64,000 nt of DNA from Ornithinimicrobium cryptoxanthini (GTDB lineage Bacteria; Actinomycetota; Actinomycetes; Actinomycetales; Dermatophilaceae), in the NCBI RefSeq assembly GCF_023923205.1, contig NZ_CP099490.1:2914001-2978000 (forward strand), written 5' to 3'. The notes below the pieces were generated by a model. That model saw only the letters and a program-made list of their open reading frames with translations, ran no database searches and was not told the DNA's origin. The position numbers and the translations under genes are program-made. This document shows positions 12,691 to 20,952 of this stretch, in pieces (within the stretch, counting starts at the first letter, position 1; the number at the start of each line of letters is the position of its first letter).

Positions 12691-15600
12691 ATGGCCACGC
12701 TGACACCATCGTTCGCGGATTTCCTGCCCGGGTGGGTGGCGAGGCAGCGGTGGTTCGCCGGCAAGGGGCGCGAGCCCCAGCTGCGCCGCATCGGCGGCTA
12801 TCGCCTGGAGGACCCGGCCGACGAGGTCGGCATCGACGTCCACCTCGTCGTCGACGAGTCCGGGCCCCGTCCGGTGACCTATCACGTGCCCCTCACCTAT
12901 CGCGGCGAAGCCGCACCGGAGCTGCACACGGCACTGGTCGCCACGACCGAGCACGACGAGCTGGGCACCCGGTGGGTCTATGACGGCTGTCACGACCCCG
13001 TCTATGTCCAGGCACTGGCCGACCTGATGCACTCCGCAGGCAGCGTCAGCGGCAGTGACGAGGGCACCGGACTCACGGGGAGCGCCACCACGGCACGGTC
13101 CCAGGGTCCGCGCCCGGTGGTGCGCCGCAGCGCCGTCCTGGTCGGCGAGCAGTCGAACACGTCAATCATCGTCGAGACCGGGGAGCCTGGCGCGTCAGCG
13201 CCGGTCATCATCAAGGTCTTCCGGGTGCTGCAGGCCGGGGAGAACCCCGATGTTGCGGTGCAGAGCGCCCTGGCCGAGGCGGGCAGCACGCTGGTGCCGC
13301 AGCCGGTGGGCTGGGTGAGCGGCACCTGGCACGAGGCCGACGGATCGCTCGCCGAGGGTCACCTGGCGTTCGCCCAGGAGTTCCTGCCCGGTGTCCAGGA
13401 CGCCTGGCGCCTGGCGCTGGTCGCCGCCCGCGACGACGAGGACTTCACCGAGCGGGCCCGCCTGCTGGGCAGCGCGACCGCCCAGGTGCACGCCACCTTG
13501 CGCGTGGCGTTCGGCACCCAGGAGCTGACTTCGCAGGTCCGTCAGGGACTGCTGGACCGGTGGCGCGAGCGGCACGAGGAGGCGGTCGCCGCGGCGCCGG
13601 AGCTGCAGGAGTATGCCGACCGGTGCGCTGCCGTCTATGCCGCGGCCGCGCAGGCCGACTGGCCCCCGTTGCAACGCGTGCACGGGGACTATCACCTCGG
13701 TCAGGTGCTCGATGTCCCCGATCGCGGCTGGGTCCTGGTCGACTTCGAGGGCGAGCCGCTGCGCGCGCTCGAGGAGCGCGCCCGCCCGGACCTGGCGCTG
13801 CGCGACGTGGCAGGCATGCTGCGCTCGTTCGACTACGCGGCCGGCTCGATCGCCCAGGAGGGCGACCTCGACCGGGGCAGCTGGGCCGGGGCGGCCCGGA
13901 CTGCGTTCCTGGACGGCTACGCCACTGAGTCCGGCGAAGACCTGTCGGCTTCTGCTGCCCTGCTGGCGGCACTCGAGCTGGACAAGGTGCTCTACGAGGT
14001 GGTCTATGAGGCGCGCAACCGGCCGTCCTGGGTTGGTATCCCGGTCGCGGCGGTGCGCTCGCTGGTAGGCCGGCCGACGAACGGGGCCTCCGAGGGGCCT
14101 GCCTCGACCCTCCCGGCCGAGGGTGGCGGGGGAGACGAGGCGACGACACCCGGGCCCAGGGTCGACCTCCGCCAGCCCGCCGACCCCCCGCCGGCCGCCG
14201 GTGAGGCCGATCAGCAAAACCACTACAAAAATGCGGGGCCGGGCGACGAAACCACTACAAAAATGGGGGTGGAACCGCGGCCGCTCGACGACCAGGACCT
14301 CGAGCGGCTCCTCCGGGGCCTGCACCATGACCCCCACTCGATCCTGGGGGCGCACCCGCACGACGGTGGCATCACCATCCGAGCCCTGCGGCCGCTGGCT
14401 GAGACGGTGACCGTGCTGGTCGACGGCGGTCGCCACCCGATGCGCCACGAGAAGCACGGCATCTGGACCGCCGTGGTGCCGGGCACCCAGATCCCGGACT
14501 ACCGCATCGAGGTGTCCTGGGGCGGCGGTGGGACCCACGTGCAGGACGATCCTTACCGCTTCCTGCCGACCCTGGGCGAGATGGACCGGCACCTGATCTC
14601 CGAGGGTCGTCACGAGCAGCTCTGGAAGGTGCTCGGCGCACACCTGAGGACGTATGACGGACCGCTGGGTCAGGTGCGCGGCACCAGCTTTGCGGTGTGG
14701 GCACCCCACGCGCGGGGCGTGCACGTCGTCGGCGACTTCAACCAGTGGGACAACACCGCCCACCCGATGCGGGTGCTGGGCACGAGCGGGATCTGGGAGA
14801 TCTTCGTGCCCGATGTCTGGGAGGGCACGCGCTACAAGTTCGACATCAGCGGCCCCGACGGGCACCGCCGGCTCAAGGCCGACCCGATGGCGCGCGCGAG
14901 TGAGGTCCCTCCGAGCTCCGCCTCCGTCGTGACCCACAGCTGGCACGAGTGGGGCGACGAGGAGTGGCTCAGGGCCCGGGCCGAGCACGACCCGCACTCC
15001 GGCCCGATGAGCATCTACGAGGTGCACCTGGGCTCCTGGCGCCAGGGCGCGTCATACCGTGACCTCGCAGAGCAGCTGACCCGCTATGTGTCGCAGATGG
15101 GCTTCACGCACGTGGAGCTGATGCCGGTCATGCAGCACCCCTATGCGCCGTCGTGGGGCTATCACGTCACGGGCTACTACGCCGCAGACGCGCGCTTCGG
15201 CTCCCCCGACGACCTGCGCTACCTGATCGACCGGCTGCACCAGGAGGGGATCGGCGTGATCCTGGACTGGGTGCCCGGCCACTTTGCGACCGACCCGTGG
15301 GCCCTGGCCCGCTTCGACGGAACGCCGATCTATGAGCACCCCGACCCGCGGCGCGGCTGGCAGAAGGAGTGGGGCTCCTTCATCTTCGACTTCGGCCGGC
15401 CCGAGGTGCGCAACTTCCTGGTGGCCAACGCGCTCTACTGGCTGGAGGAGTTCCACGCCGACGGCCTGCGGGTCGACGGCGTCGCCTCGATGCTCTATCT
15501 CGACTACTCCCGCAACGACGGCGAGTGGCTGCCCAACAAGTTCGGCGGACGGGAGAACCTCGAGGCGGTGGCGCTGCTGCAGGAGACCAACGCCACGGCA

Positions 15601-16575
15601 TACCGGCGCTCCCCTGGCGTGGTGATCATCGCCGAGGAGTCGACGTCCTGGCCCGGCGTGACCCGCTCGACCGAGAGCGGCGGCCTGGGCTTCGGGTTCA
15701 AGTGGAACATGGGCTGGATGCACGACTCGCTGGACTACATCCACCAGCAGCCGATCCACCGGCAGTACCACCACCACCAGATGACCTTCTCGCTGATGTA
15801 TGCCTTCAGCGAGCAGTTCGTGCTGCCGATCAGCCACGACGAGGTCGTCCACGGCAAGGGCTCGCTGCTGCGCAAGATGGGCGGCAACGACCGGTGGCAG
15901 CAGCTGGCGAGCCTGCGCGCCTACCTCGCGTTCATGTGGGCCCACCCGGGCAAGCAGCTGCTGTTCATGGGGCAGGAGTTCGCGCAGATCGCCGAGTGGG
16001 CCGACGGCCGCAGCCTGGACTGGTGGCTGCTGGACCAGCCCGCGCACGTCGGGGTCCAGCACCTGGTGCGCGACCTCAACCTGGCCTATCGCGACACCTC
16101 GGCCCTCTGGCAGCTGGACCACAAGGAGGCCGGCTTCCAGTGGCTCAACGCTGACGACGCCGGCGGCAACACCTTTAGCTTCATCCGCTACGGCACCGAG
16201 GACGATGCCGGCCAGCGCCCGGTCCTGGTCGCGCTGGCCAACTTCTCCGGGCAGCCGCGTCAGCAGGTCCGGGTCGGCGTCCCCCGGCCGGGACGGTGGA
16301 AGGAGCTGGTCAACACCGACGCCGACTACTACGGCGGCTCCGGCGTCGGCAACCTGGGCGCGGTCGAGGCCGTCGACGAGCCCCACCAGGGGCAACCGCA
16401 CTCGGTCGTGCTGACCCTGCCGCCGCTCGGCATGCTCTGGCTCGTGCCGGAGGCGGTCGAGTCTGCTGTCGTCGACTCTGAAGTTGTCGATTCTGAAGCT
16501 GTCGCGCCCGCTGTCGCCAAGTCTGCTGCCGTCGACAGCGCCACATCGCCGGACACAGCCGAGAACCACCCCTAG
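12691..16575 (+). CDS. maltokinase (Pep2)-branching enzyme (GlgB) fusion
   Basis: Bifunctional 1294-residue protein. Residues 1-460 are a maltokinase: catalytic HGDYHLGQ at 331-338 and metal-binding DFEGEP at 351-356; this makes maltose-1-phosphate. Residues 461-524 are a Pro/Gly/Asp-rich linker whose end is encoded by a 32-bp-period repeat. Residues 525-1294 are a GH13_9 branching enzyme with two N-terminal CBM48-like domains, GLRVDGVASML (nucleophile D929), IIAEESTSWP (E982) and ISHDEVVHGKGS (D1050). The C-terminus is a pentapeptide tandem repeat. An internal ATG at 14263 would give an ordinary GlgB, so separate translation is possible, but I see no Shine-Dalgarno there. No frameshift or stop interrupts the fusion. 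Confidence 0.92.
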   Translation: MATLTPSFADFLPGWVARQRWFAGKGREPQLRRIGGYRLEDPADEVGIDVHLVVDESGPRPVTYHVPLTYRGEAAPELHTALVATTEHDELGTRWVYDGCHDPVYVQALADLMHSAGSVSGSDEGTGLTGSATTARSQGPRPVVRRSAVLVGEQSNTSIIVETGEPGASAPVIIKVFRVLQAGENPDVAVQSALAEAGSTLVPQPVGWVSGTWHEADGSLAEGHLAFAQEFLPGVQDAWRLALVAARDDEDFTERARLLGSATAQVHATLRVAFGTQELTSQVRQGLLDRWRERHEEAVAAAPELQEYADRCAAVYAAAAQADWPPLQRVHGDYHLGQVLDVPDRGWVLVDFEGEPLRALEERARPDLALRDVAGMLRSFDYAAGSIAQEGDLDRGSWAGAARTAFLDGYATESGEDLSASAALLAALELDKVLYEVVYEARNRPSWVGIPVAAVRSLVGRPTNGASEGPASTLPAEGGGGDEATTPGPRVDLRQPADPPPAAGEADQQNHYKNAGPGDETTTKMGVEPRPLDDQDLERLLRGLHHDPHSILGAHPHDGGITIRALRPLAETVTVLVDGGRHPMRHEKHGIWTAVVPGTQIPDYRIEVSWGGGGTHVQDDPYRFLPTLGEMDRHLISEGRHEQLWKVLGAHLRTYDGPLGQVRGTSFAVWAPHARGVHVVGDFNQWDNTAHPMRVLGTSGIWEIFVPDVWEGTRYKFDISGPDGHRRLKADPMARASEVPPSSASVVTHSWHEWGDEEWLRARAEHDPHSGPMSIYEVHLGSWRQGASYRDLAEQLTRYVSQMGFTHVELMPVMQHPYAPSWGYHVTGYYAADARFGSPDDLRYLIDRLHQEGIGVILDWVPGHFATDPWALARFDGTPIYEHPDPRRGWQKEWGSFIFDFGRPEVRNFLVANALYWLEEFHADGLRVDGVASMLYLDYSRNDGEWLPNKFGGRENLEAVALLQETNATAYRRSPGVVIIAEESTSWPGVTRSTESGGLGFGFKWNMGWMHDSLDYIHQQPIHRQYHHHQMTFSLMYAFSEQFVLPISHDEVVHGKGSLLRKMGGNDRWQQLASLRAYLAFMWAHPGKQLLFMGQEFAQIAEWADGRSLDWWLLDQPAHVGVQHLVRDLNLAYRDTSALWQLDHKEAGFQWLNADDAGGNTFSFIRYGTEDDAGQRPVLVALANFSGQPRQQVRVGVPRPGRWKELVNTDADYYGGSGVGNLGAVEAVDEPHQGQPHSVVLTLPPLGMLWLVPEAVESAVVDSEVVDSEAVAPAVAKSAAVDSATSPDTAENHP
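14209..14272. repeat. 32-bp-period dimer repeat, locus C (inside the Pep2-GlgB linker)
   Basis: GATCAGCAAAACCACTACAA begins at 14209 and GGGCGACGAAACCACTACAA at 14241, exactly 32 bp apart, both followed by AAAATG and a G run. Because 32 is not a multiple of 3, the units are read in two frames (NHYKNA, then TTTKMG). Orientation relative to the gene is opposite to loci A and B. The second unit supplies the ATG that could start a stand-alone GlgB. Confidence 0.85.
16456..16545 (+). repeat. 15-bp coding tandem repeat (pentapeptide) at the GlgB C-terminus
   Basis: Six 15-bp units, all in frame, encode VESAV, VDSEV, VDSEA, VAPAV, AKSAA and VDSAT. The nucleotide core GTCGANTCTG is well kept in units 1-3 and decays afterwards. 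This tail follows the catalytic and C-terminal beta domains and has no known role; copy-number variation between strains would be expected. Confidence 0.7.
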
Positions 16576-16602
16576 CCCACCGAACCATCCAAGGAGACAG
16601 CC

Positions 16603-18240
16603 GTGGTCCACGAACGTGCCGGTCAGCCCGCGCAGCCCGAAGACCTGATCGACGTCGCGCACCTGGTGACGGCCTACTACACGGTGCAGCCGGATCCCGG
16701 CGACATCGACCAGCAGGTCAGCTTCGGCACCTCCGGGCACCGCGGCAGCGCGCTGGACGCCGCGTTCAACGAGGCCCACATCCTGGCGACCACCCAGGCG
16801 ATCTGCGACTACCGCGCCAGCCAGGGGACCGACGGTCCGCTCTTCATCGGACGTGACACGCACGCGCTCTCGGAGCCGGCGTGGGCCAGCGCCCTGGAGG
16901 TCCTGGTGGCCAACGGCGTCGACGTCCGGGTGGACAGCGAGGACCGCTACACCCCCACGCCGGCGGTGAGCCTCGCCATACTCCGGGCCAACCGGGACAA
17001 GGACTCCGGTCTGGCCGACGGGATCGTGGTGACCCCCTCGCACAACCCCCCGCGCGACGGTGGTTTCAAATACAACCCGCCCAACGGTGGGCCGGCCGAC
17101 ACCGACGCCACGGGCTGGATCGCCGACCGCGCCAACGAGCTTCTGCACGCCGGGCTCGACGGCATCAAGCGCGTGTCGTTCGGTGAGGCGCGCGCGGCGG
17201 TCACCGACTATGACTTCAAGGGTGCGTATGTCGCGGCGCTGCCCGAGGTGATCGACCTCGACGCGATCCGCAGCGCCGGCATCCGCATCGGCGCGGACCC
17301 GCTCGGTGGTGCGGCCGTCGACTACTGGGGTGAGATCGCGCGGGTGCACGACCTGGACCTGACCGTGGTCAACCCCCTCGTCGACCCGACCTGGCGCTTC
17401 ATGACGCTGGACTGGGACGGCAAGATCCGGATGGACTGCTCCTCCCGCCACGCGATGGCCAGCCTCATCGCCACCAAGGACGCCTTCCAGATCAGCACCG
17501 GCAACGACGCCGACGCCGACCGGCACGGCATCGTCACCCCCGACGGCGGCCTGATGAACCCCAACCACTATCTGGCCGTGGCCATCGACTATCTGTATGG
17601 CGGCGCGCGCCCCCACTGGCCCTCCACCGCCGCGATCGGCAAGACGTTGGTGTCGTCCTCGATGATCGACCGGGTCGCCGAGTCGCTGGGGCGTGAGCTG
17701 GTCGAGGTCCCGGTGGGCTTCAAGTGGTTCGTGCCCGGCCTGCTGGACGGCTCGATCGGCTTCGGCGGCGAGGAGTCGGCCGGCGCCTCGTTCCTGACCC
17801 GGGACGGCCACGTGTGGTCCACGGACAAGGACGGCATCATCCTGGCGCTGCTGGCCTCGGAGATGCTCGCGGTGACGGGCAAGACCCCGTCGCAGCGCTA
17901 TGCCGAGCTGGTCGCCGAGCACGGCGACCCGGCCTATGCCCGCATCGACGCCCCTGCCGACCGGGAGCAGAAGGCCAAGCTCAAGAGCCTGAGCCCCAGC
18001 GACGTCACGGCGACCACGCTGGCCGGCGAGGAGATCACCGCGACCCTCACCGACGCCCCGGGCAACGGTGCGGCGATCGGCGGGCTGAAGGTGCAGACGG
18101 CGAGCGCGTGGTTCGCCGCCCGGCCCTCGGGCACCGAGGACGTCTACAAGATCTATGCCGAGTCGTTCCAGGGGCCCGAGCACCTCGCCCGTGTCCAGCA
18201 GGAGGCCCAGGCCCTCGTCGACAGCGCCCTCGGCGGCTGA
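16603..18240 (+). CDS. pgm: phosphoglucomutase (alpha-D-glucose type)
   Basis: Interconverts glucose-1-phosphate and glucose-6-phosphate, linking GlgP products and glucan synthesis to glycolysis. 545 residues, standard for this type. Motifs: substrate entry FGTSGHRGS, active serine S146 in [11 protein letters not shown], metal-binding [10 protein letters not shown], sugar-specificity GEESAGASF and phosphate-binding [11 protein letters not shown]. The start is the GTG at 16603 with AAGGAGA 7 nt upstream. It follows the pep2::glgB stop by 27 bp in the same direction and ends the cluster. Confidence 0.95.
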   Translation: MVHERAGQPAQPEDLIDVAHLVTAYYTVQPDPGDIDQQVSFGTSGHRGSALDAAFNEAHILATTQAICDYRASQGTDGPLFIGRDTHALSEPAWASALEVLVANGVDVRVDSEDRYTPTPAVSLAILRANRDKDSGLADGIVVTPSHNPPRDGGFKYNPPNGGPADTDATGWIADRANELLHAGLDGIKRVSFGEARAAVTDYDFKGAYVAALPEVIDLDAIRSAGIRIGADPLGGAAVDYWGEIARVHDLDLTVVNPLVDPTWRFMTLDWDGKIRMDCSSRHAMASLIATKDAFQISTGNDADADRHGIVTPDGGLMNPNHYLAVAIDYLYGGARPHWPSTAAIGKTLVSSSMIDRVAESLGRELVEVPVGFKWFVPGLLDGSIGFGGEESAGASFLTRDGHVWSTDKDGIILALLASEMLAVTGKTPSQRYAELVAEHGDPAYARIDAPADREQKAKLKSLSPSDVTATTLAGEEITATLTDAPGNGAAIGGLKVQTASAWFAARPSGTEDVYKIYAESFQGPEHLARVQQEAQALVDSALGG

Positions 18241-18260
18241 CTCGTCGGCGCGCCCGCGTC

Positions 18261-18342
18261 GGCCCCAGCGTTCACCTGCACGCTCCAGCCGACGACACGC
18301 CGACAGCAACCGGCCCCAGAGTGCACCTGCACGCTCCAGCCG
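18261..18342. repeat. two 31-bp direct repeats after pgm
   Basis: GGCCCCAGCGTTCACCTGCA begins at 18261 and GGCCCCAGAGTGCACCTGCA at 18312; both continue CGCTCCAGCCG. The copies differ at 3 of 31 positions and are 51 bp apart. They lie in the non-coding interval between pgm and the convergent YbbN-like gene. Confidence 0.8.
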
Positions 18343-18350
18343 GTGCGGCG

Positions 18351-18430
18351 GGCGATCAGAGCGCCGATGCGCGGGCGATCAGAGCGCCGGTGCGGCGGGC
18401 GATCAGAGCGCCGGCGCGCGGGCGATCAGA
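18351..18430. repeat. four short tandem repeats GGCGATCAGA
   Basis: GGCGATCAGA starts at 18351, 18374, 18398 and 18421, a period of 23, 24 and 23 bp. The first three units continue GCGCCG followed by a GC-rich TGCG/CGCG spacer. The last copy overlaps the stop of the minus-strand YbbN-like gene. GCGCC and GGCG parts could pair, so termination or transcript-end protection is possible. Confidence 0.8.
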
Positions 18431-19466
18431 AAAGGGCGCTCATCAGCGACTGACGGGCCTTGGTCACGCGCGGGTCAGTCGAGCCGACGACATCGAACTG
18501 GCCGAGCAGGTGCTTGCGGACCCGGTCGCGGTCATCGCCTGCCGAGCGCCGGACCAGCTCGATGAGGCGCAGGAACGCGTCCTCGACGTGACCACCGACC
18601 AGATCCAGGTCCGAGGCGTTGAGCTGGGCGTCGACGTCTGAGGGGTCAGCAGCCGCAGCGGCACGGACCGAGGCAGGGTCCAGGTCGGTCGTGCGCCGCA
18701 TCAGGTCAACCTGGCCGAGTCCCAGCCGGGCGTCCTCGTCCTTGGGGTTGTCCTTCAGCGCCTGCTCATAGGCCGCAACGGCAGCGTCCAGGTCGCCCTT
18801 GTCGATCGCCTCCAGCGCCTCCTGGTGCAGCGGCGGCAGCTCTGCCTCCTCTTCGCCCTCCCCCGCAGCCGGGGCCTGGGCCAGGTCGACGCGTCCGGTG
18901 ATCCCGTTGGTCACGGCCGCGGACAGGAACTGCTCGACGATCTGGCGCACCTGCTCGATCGGCTGCACGCCGAGGAAGAACGGGACCGGCTGGCCCTGAA
19001 GCAGGCCGACGACCACCGGCAGGGCACTCACCTGGCCGAACGCCTCCTGGAGCACCGGCGAGAGAGCCTGCACGATGCCGGGGTTGGTGGCGATGTCGAC
19101 CGCGGCGACCCGGAAGCGCCCCTCGTTGGCGATGGCCTCGTCCACAAGGGTCTGCACGAAGTCCACCGACTCCGGGACCTGGTCGGTGACTAGCACGAGC
19201 ACCGCGGGCACGGTGGTGCTGCCGGTGACCAGGGCGTTGAACGTCGCGTCGGTGGCCTGCACCAGCACACCGTCGTCACCGGCGGCCGCAGCGCCTGCGC
19301 CGGCCTGCGCGCCGGGGCCGCCAGCAGCACTGCCACCGGGCGCACCACTGCCCGCGGGGGCAGCGGCACCGGGCTGTCCTGGCGCCGTGGGGCGTGGGCG
19401 GGACAGTGCCGAGAGGTCGACGGCACCGCGCAGGGCGGCATTGAGCGACTGGGAGGGCTGTGTCAT
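18426..19466 (-). CDS. YbbN-like thioredoxin-fold/TPR protein
   Basis: 346 residues. A Pro/Ala/Gly-rich linker (about 25-65) precedes a thioredoxin-like domain (about 68-190), then a TPR-like helical region (about 210-346) containing EALEAIDKGDLDAAVAAYEQ. The thioredoxin domain has no CXXC motif, which fits the co-chaperone YbbN/CnoX type in actinobacteria rather than a redox enzyme. No signal peptide is present, so it is cytosolic. Convergent with pgm; the repeat-rich interval separates them. Confidence 0.8.
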   Translation of the reverse strand: MTQPSQSLNAALRGAVDLSALSRPRPTAPGQPGAAAPAGSGAPGGSAAGGPGAQAGAGAAAAGDDGVLVQATDATFNALVTGSTTVPAVLVLVTDQVPESVDFVQTLVDEAIANEGRFRVAAVDIATNPGIVQALSPVLQEAFGQVSALPVVVGLLQGQPVPFFLGVQPIEQVRQIVEQFLSAAVTNGITGRVDLAQAPAAGEGEEEAELPPLHQEALEAIDKGDLDAAVAAYEQALKDNPKDEDARLGLGQVDLMRRTTDLDPASVRAAAAADPSDVDAQLNASDLDLVGGHVEDAFLRLIELVRRSAGDDRDRVRKHLLGQFDVVGSTDPRVTKARQSLMSALF

Positions 19467-19585
19467 GCCCCTATTGTCACCCGGTTGAGCCGCCGTCGAG
19501 CAACTCGCTGCTCACGACGACCACTGTGCGAGGTGAGGTCAGCCAGCCGCTGGGCTCCTGGGTGCGCCGAGACAGGGCCGCGAGC

Positions 19586-20731
19586 TCAGCTGCCAGAAGC
19601 GCTGACGACCTGCTCGCGAGCGGCGATGATCTCGGGGGCACCGCCGTCCGTGCGGATGTGCACGGCGAGGAAGACCAGCGTCTTCATCTTGGCGCTGTCC
19701 GTGATCGTGTCGTCGCCGGTGAGGTGGGTGAACGCCGTCGGAGGCTTGAGGATCATGCCGCTCTTGACGTCGAAGGCGCTGGTGCGCTCGAGCACCGGGA
19801 ACATGATCGCCGAGCCGTCCTCCAGCTCGATGGTGCGCAGGGTGTCCGCGCGCAGCGCGTGCGTCGAGGTCATGGTCGCCTGCTCGCTGACGCTGGCAGC
19901 CTGGGCCTCGGTGGCCTTGCGCACCTGGGGGCCATAGTCGTTGGTCCGGAAGTCCGGCCGGTCCTCGGCAAACGGGTAGTCCAGGATCTCGAACAGCTTG
20001 TCCACGACACCGCTCGGATAGTTGCTGAGCTCACCGCGGGTGTCCCGCAGGATCGTCGAGCCCTCGGAGCGCGGGTCGAACGTGCCGACCTTCGTGCCGG
20101 CGAGCATCGGCGCGCTCCACCCGATCTTCCAGTTCTCGCCGCCGTCCTGGCTCACCATCAGGTGCAGCTCGGGCAGGCCGGACTCGGGCACGGACTGCAC
20201 GACCATGAAGGCGGGTGACTCACCGTCGTCCCTGCTGATCGCCAGCACGTTGGCACCGGAGGGGGCATAGTCGATGACGGGCGTCAACCCGGCGTCGCGC
20301 AGGGTGGTCGCGGCCGTCGCTGCCAGCAGCTCAGAGCCGACGAACGCCTGCTCGTTGAGCTCGGCTGCCTCGTCGACGTCCACGACCTGCGAGTCGGCGG
20401 CGGTCCTCATCAGCTGGGCCGCGACGCTCTCAGCCTCCTCCACAGAGATGACACCGGCGCCCGCGGCAGGGGCGGTGATCTTGCCGTCGTCGGTGGAGGT
20501 GGCGGCGTCACCGGTCGCAGTGCTCGCATCACCCGTGGTGGGGGCGGCGTCACCGGTGCTCGTGGCGTTGTCGCCAGTCCCGCCGGTCGTCGAGGTCGAG
20601 TCATCGGCCCCGTCGGCGGCGGTGGTCGACGAGACGGAGTCGGTGCTCTCGGTGTCGTCGGAGTCGGTGCACGCAGAGAGCACCAGGGATGAGGAGAGGG
20701 CAAGCGCGAGCGCAGCATGTGACAACTTCAT
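19586..20731 (-). CDS. lipoprotein of unknown function
   Basis: 381 residues. The N-terminus is a clear lipoprotein signal peptide: MKLSHAAL, a hydrophobic core, then lipobox LVLSAC with C21 as the lipidated residue. A Ser/Thr/Asp/Gly-rich spacer (about 22-85) should extend from the membrane. The folded part (about 90-381) has no motif I recognise; RDTRGELSNYPSGVVDKLFE and SQDGGENWKIGW stand out. It is probably surface-exposed. The ATG lies 6 nt after TACCAT (-10), suggesting a leaderless transcript. It precedes the YbbN-like gene in the same direction with a 119-bp gap. Confidence 0.75.
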   Translation of the reverse strand: MKLSHAALALALSSSLVLSACTDSDDTESTDSVSSTTAADGADDSTSTTGGTGDNATSTGDAAPTTGDASTATGDAATSTDDGKITAPAAGAGVISVEEAESVAAQLMRTAADSQVVDVDEAAELNEQAFVGSELLAATAATTLRDAGLTPVIDYAPSGANVLAISRDDGESPAFMVVQSVPESGLPELHLMVSQDGGENWKIGWSAPMLAGTKVGTFDPRSEGSTILRDTRGELSNYPSGVVDKLFEILDYPFAEDRPDFRTNDYGPQVRKATEAQAASVSEQATMTSTHALRADTLRTIELEDGSAIMFPVLERTSAFDVKSGMILKPPTAFTHLTGDDTITDSAKMKTLVFLAVHIRTDGGAPEIIAAREQVVSASGS

Positions 20732-20737
20732 AACGAA

Positions 20738-20743
20738 ATGGTA
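20738..20743 (-). promoter_or_regulatory. leaderless -10 box of the lipoprotein gene
   Basis: TACCAT on the minus strand is followed by 6 nt and then the ATG at 20731. No Shine-Dalgarno sequence is present between them. Confidence 0.45.
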
Positions 20744-20952
20744 AACCTAGGACAGGCAGGGTCACCTAATCGTCAAGCGGGCCGCAGAGGGTATGCCGAG
20801 GGTCCGGCGAGCACTCCTGAGCACGTCAAAGGGGTGATGAAGGACTCACCTGTGAGTTCCCTGGCAACGTCGCTCCAAGGCCGTTTTTGGCCACGATCCA
20901 CCTGCGATCGCGTGATAGGCGCCCGCCTGCAGGCGTGCACGACCGCGCTGAA

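Noticed and set aside
15052..18309. A 1085-codon open frame antisense to the branching enzyme and pgm
   Set aside because: It is an artefact of G/C-rich third positions in the real genes; composition is Val/Leu/Gly/Arg/His-rich with no domain and no start signal.
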